Below are positions 61,413-64,000 of a DNA stretch of 64,000 nt, piece by piece; position 1 is the stretch's first letter, and each line of letters begins with the position of its first letter. The notes below the pieces were generated by a model. It ran no database searches and was not told where the DNA came from. It was given only the letters and a program-made list of their open reading frames with translations. The stretch spans positions 1 to 64,000 of the forward strand of contig NZ_JNYZ01000042.1 in assembly GCF_000717335.1 (NCBI RefSeq). Direction: 5' to 3'. The translations under genes and the position numbers were made by a program. The DNA is from Amycolatopsis jejuensis (GTDB taxonomy: Bacteria; Actinomycetota; Actinomycetes; Mycobacteriales; Pseudonocardiaceae).

Positions 61413-62861
61413 TCAGCCCCCCAGCACCGGCGGCGTGATCTTCTCCCCGTTGGGCCCCCGCTCGGGCCGCACCTCGAAGACCTCATCAGGGTCGATCTGC
61501 GTCGGAATCTTGTTCTTGTGCTCTTTGTCCTCTTCCTTCTTCTTGCCCGCTCCGGTTCCCGCCACCCCGGGCGCCCCAGGCTTACCGGCTTTCCCGGCAT
61601 TGGCGGCCGCGGTAGCACCACGTTCAAGCCGCTCGCCCGCACCCTTGCCACTGCTGTTGCCCTCGCCCGGCTTCGGCGTCCCCCCGGTTACCCGGCTGCC
61701 CGCGTTGCCGCCGACACCACGCCCGCCGTTGCCCCCGGACCCGGACCGCCCACGGACGGTGTCCTCTCCGGCCCCGCCGACCCCGGCACCCGCCCCCAAT
61801 GCCATCGCCTCGGGGGAAATCCGGCCGAACCCACTGGGCGTCGGCGCACGATAGCCACCCCCCGCGGCGGGATTGTTGAACGACCCAGCACCGGTGCTGA
61901 CCCCCGGCGTGTAACTGCTCCCTCCACCAGCAGGCGGATACCCCCCACCCGTGGCTGCACTCCCGCTGCCGAGCTGCCCAGGAGCCCCGGAAAAGTTCCC
62001 GGCACTCCCACCAGGCCCCCCGACCGCCCCGCTCTGCCCACCGGGCGCACTGATCGGCTGAGCACTGCTGACGTGAGTACCGCTGTCCGACCCCCCAAGC
62101 TGCGGCGGCGGTGAATAGGCCGGTTGGGTGGTAGCGGTGCCGTGGTAAGTGTTGTCGAGCCCCTGTAAAACCTGAACCGCCTGCTGATGCGCAGCGTCGG
62201 CCTGCTCCTGCTTCGCCGCAATGCCATTCATGGTAAGCGCACCCTGAAAGGGATTGCCCGCGCTGATCTGCGAAGTAGCCCGATCCATCTCGGCCTTCTG
62301 ATCAAACCCGGTAGGCTCGGGCATGTTCTTCTGCGCATAATCCGCAGCAGCCGCCTGCTGGGAATAGCGGTTGGAACTGAGCTGCGCCGCACTGGCAGTT
62401 TGCGCCGTGTACGCCGCAGTCTGCTGGAAAAACCCATGCGCCTGCTCCGCAGCGTCCCCTTGCCACGAAATCCCGGAGGATTTGGTAGCGGAATCGATGG
62501 CATTCGACAGGTCGGCCAGCCAGTTGCCGAGCTTGTTCGCAACCCGCCCTTTGGCATCGATATCGCGAGGATCCATGTCGGTATGGACCATGTTGTAGAG
62601 ATCCTGATGCTGATGGGACGCATAGTTGGCGTCCGGGCTGGGCGCGTCCCCCCGAAGGGACTGCCCCTGGACCAACTGCTCGCCTTGGGTGACCGAATAG
62701 TCAGCCGCGGCGTGCTGAGACCGCTGGTCGACACCATCGCGGACATTCCGCTGATCCTCGACCCCAAACCGCCCAGGGGTGGCCTTCTTGGTGAGATCGG
62801 TATGCGTCTGACCGTAGTAGTCGCCCTCGTACTGACGATTCTCCGCGCGCTTCCCGCTCAC
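61413..62861 (-). CDS. T7SS-type (PPE/WXG-like) substrate
   Basis: 482 residues. N-terminal helical domain with a W-x-G turn (GISWQGDAAEQAHGFFQQ), then a Gly/Ser/Pro-rich disordered region (230-400) and a basic segment GAGKKKEEDKEHKNK, ending in DPDEVFEVRPERGPNGEKIT (residues given in part). Typical of actinobacterial ESX-associated proteins next to a small YxxxE protein. GTG 62861 overlaps the upstream stop by four bases. Confidence 0.8.
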   Translation of the reverse strand: MSGKRAENRQYEGDYYGQTHTDLTKKATPGRFGVEDQRNVRDGVDQRSQHAAADYSVTQGEQLVQGQSLRGDAPSPDANYASHQHQDLYNMVHTDMDPRDIDAKGRVANKLGNWLADLSNAIDSATKSSGISWQGDAAEQAHGFFQQTAAYTAQTASAAQLSSNRYSQQAAAADYAQKNMPEPTGFDQKAEMDRATSQISAGNPFQGALTMNGIAAKQEQADAAHQQAVQVLQGLDNTYHGTATTQPAYSPPPQLGGSDSGTHVSSAQPISAPGGQSGAVGGPGGSAGNFSGAPGQLGSGSAATGGGYPPAGGGSSYTPGVSTGAGSFNNPAAGGGYRAPTPSGFGRISPEAMALGAGAGVGGAGEDTVRGRSGSGGNGGRGVGGNAGSRVTGGTPKPGEGNSSGKGAGERLERGATAAANAGKAGKPGAPGVAGTGAGKKKEEDKEHKNKIPTQIDPDEVFEVRPERGPNGEKITPPVLGG

Positions 62862-63331
62862 TCCCCACTCCCAAATCCTTTGGCGAACGTCTGAGTGTGC
62901 GTGTCTTCAGTTTCGCGGTAATTCTTCCGCGCGATTTCGAGTGCTTCCTTGACCTGCTCGAAACTCGTCTTGAGTAGATTGAGGTTCGGAGTCAACGAAT
63001 CAGGTCCACCGGCTGCCACGCTGACGTTGAAGTCAGCGACGCGTTTCGCGTAGTCGCTCGAGCCCATCTTTGCACGCGTGCCAAGGTAGAATAGATCTGA
63101 GTTCGAATCGCTATGGTTCTTGATGAACTCGTCACACACGGCGAGGTATGCACGAAAGCCTTCCTCGTTGATCGCGAATCCACCGTTTTGGGCGAGCTTC
63201 TTGAGCCGTTGTGCGCCTTGATTGAGCTTCTGCGCACCCGCGTCGTCGAACGGGTTCACGATTCCCGACAGGAAGTCTTGCCCGGCGCTGCCGGCTGTGG
63301 CCTGTTGCTTGCCGAACCCGACGTCGCTCAT
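62858..63331 (-). CDS. Small T7SS-associated helical protein with YxxxE motif
   Basis: 157 residues, helical, with C-terminal YRETEDTHTQTF that fits the YxxxD/E secretion signal of ESX substrates. No W-x-G. Probably a dimer partner of the larger protein, like EspC-PPE pairs. ATG 63331 has ribosome site GGAGG nine bases upstream; ATG 63337 is the alternative. Confidence 0.75.
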   Translation of the reverse strand: MSDVGFGKQQATAGSAGQDFLSGIVNPFDDAGAQKLNQGAQRLKKLAQNGGFAINEEGFRAYLAVCDEFIKNHSDSNSDLFYLGTRAKMGSSDYAKRVADFNVSVAAGGPDSLTPNLNLLKTSFEQVKEALEIARKNYRETEDTHTQTFAKGFGSGE

Positions 63332-63428
63332 CGTCATCCCCTCCCTGCGGGTACGCTCCGTGTTCGCCATCTAGTTTACGGGTAACCGAACGCGGTGTCA
63401 GCGGTTAGCCGAAACTTGCCCGGAGTGC

Positions 63429-63977
63429 CTAGCGTGCAGGCGGCAAGAGCGGTTCGACGACTCCTGCCAGGTTTTTCGCGGCTTCACAGGCTTGATCGGT
63501 GCTGCCGGTCGTGAGGAAGGCCGTGACGATCGCGCGTGATCGCGGCAGGATCTCCATCCGAACACCACATGTAGCCTGCGTGCCATTCAAGTTTCGCTCG
63601 AGAATCGCGCGTCGTTTGTTCACGTGACCCATCGCCGTTTGGCTGACGTCCTGGATATTTTCCTCGATCGTCTGGCCGTCTTGCAGGAGCAAGCCGTAGG
63701 TGCCTGTTCCGCCCTTCACGCTCGTGCATACGTGTTCAGGGTCCGCCGGGCTTGGCGCTGCCGCAGGAAAGCCCTGCCCGGTCAGCGCCTTGTCGAGAGT
63801 CGCGCAGGAGCTCATCCCGGCCAAAGGAGTGTCGGCTTGCGCAGACGAGCTGGCCGGAGCGCTGGCTGAAGGCGCGGGCTTCGGAGCCCCGTCGACGGCG
63901 CTGTCGCAGGCGGTGAGCGCGCAGGCGAGCGTGGCGAGACAGGCGAGGGTCACTGAGCGGCGTGTCACAGCCTGCAC
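63429..63977 (-). CDS. DUF3558 lipoprotein
   Basis: 182 residues. Lipobox LTACDS near residue 24, Ala/Ser/Pro linker, then DUF3558 with four Cys (MSSCATLDKAL, EHVCTSVKG, ATCGVRM, DQACEAAKNL). DUF3558 lipoproteins are often beside ESX-type genes in this order. GTG 63977 (GTG 63968 alternative), near the window end. Confidence 0.83.
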   Translation of the reverse strand: MQAVTRRSVTLACLATLACALTACDSAVDGAPKPAPSASAPASSSAQADTPLAGMSSCATLDKALTGQGFPAAAPSPADPEHVCTSVKGGTGTYGLLLQDGQTIEENIQDVSQTAMGHVNKRRAILERNLNGTQATCGVRMEILPRSRAIVTAFLTTGSTDQACEAAKNLAGVVEPLLPPAR

Positions 63978-64000
63978 ACTACGGGTGAGCCGACCAGCTT

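Overview
The window is high-GC actinobacterial chromosome with GTG starts, dense four-base stop/start overlaps and a gene complement typical of Pseudonocardiaceae (probably Amycolatopsis; genus is inferred, no rRNA is present). Two blocks keep the gene order I know from Mycobacterium tuberculosis. Block 1 (151-12652): def, a DUF3263 gene, a VirR/LytR_C gene, a CDC48-type ATPase, pssA, psd, moeA and groEL2 (Rv0429c-Rv0440). Block 2: an XPB helicase (Rv0861c type, 20797-22443), then, after a 22.5 kb interruption, an Rv0862c-type protein, a short Rv0863-type protein, moaC, a mogA-moaE fusion, rpfA, moaD, moaA and later a YccF protein (45074-59053).

Region by region. 1-12.7 kb: housekeeping (deformylation, phospholipid synthesis, moeA, cold shock protein, a Ser/Thr kinase, groEL2 under two CIRCE operators). 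12.7-16.8 kb: a PspC protein, menC and an AfsR/SARP-type regulator. 16.8-20.8 kb: three unrelated G-rich minisatellites around a DUF72 and a DUF4253 gene. 22.5-45.1 kb: accessory block with two loci in which a nitrate/sulfonate-type solute-binding protein diverges from a nitrate-sensor (NIT) histidine kinase. The first has only these two genes; the second has a complete ABC transporter and a complete conservon (kinase, roadblock, DUF742, GTPase), followed by an extra roadblock-DUF742 pair. Between them lie cutC, a small sigma factor, a secreted S53 peptidase, a ThDP decarboxylase and an acyl-CoA dehydrogenase. 45.1-57.0 kb: molybdenum cofactor synthesis and molybdate uptake (moaC, mogA-moaE, moaD, moaA, a Mop-domain regulator, modABC) with an rpfA gene that carries an apparent CRP site. 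57-64 kb: HAD phosphatase, metallophosphoesterase, YccF and PhzF proteins, an amidohydrolase, and a small set of type VII secretion-type substrates with a DUF3558 lipoprotein.

The most unusual DNA-level signal is a family of intergenic hairpin repeats. Two copies of a bipartite element (about 4129-4327 on the minus strand and 44767-45067 on the plus strand) share a long hairpin with an identical nine-base loop but arms that differ and compensate on both sides, followed by a conserved GC-rich stretch and a palindromic module built on TCCGTGAAGG/CCTTCACGGA. The palindromic module also occurs alone at 104-126, 27584-27666 and 49103-49155. In the first copy the pssA reading frame runs through the element, so the element supplies the C-terminal tail of PssA.

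The most interesting functional idea is that the paired solute-binding proteins and NIT kinases are ligand-sensing systems, one uncoupled from transport and one coupled to a transporter and to conservon GTPase signalling, situated close to the Mo-cofactor genes that nitrate or other oxyanion metabolism would need.
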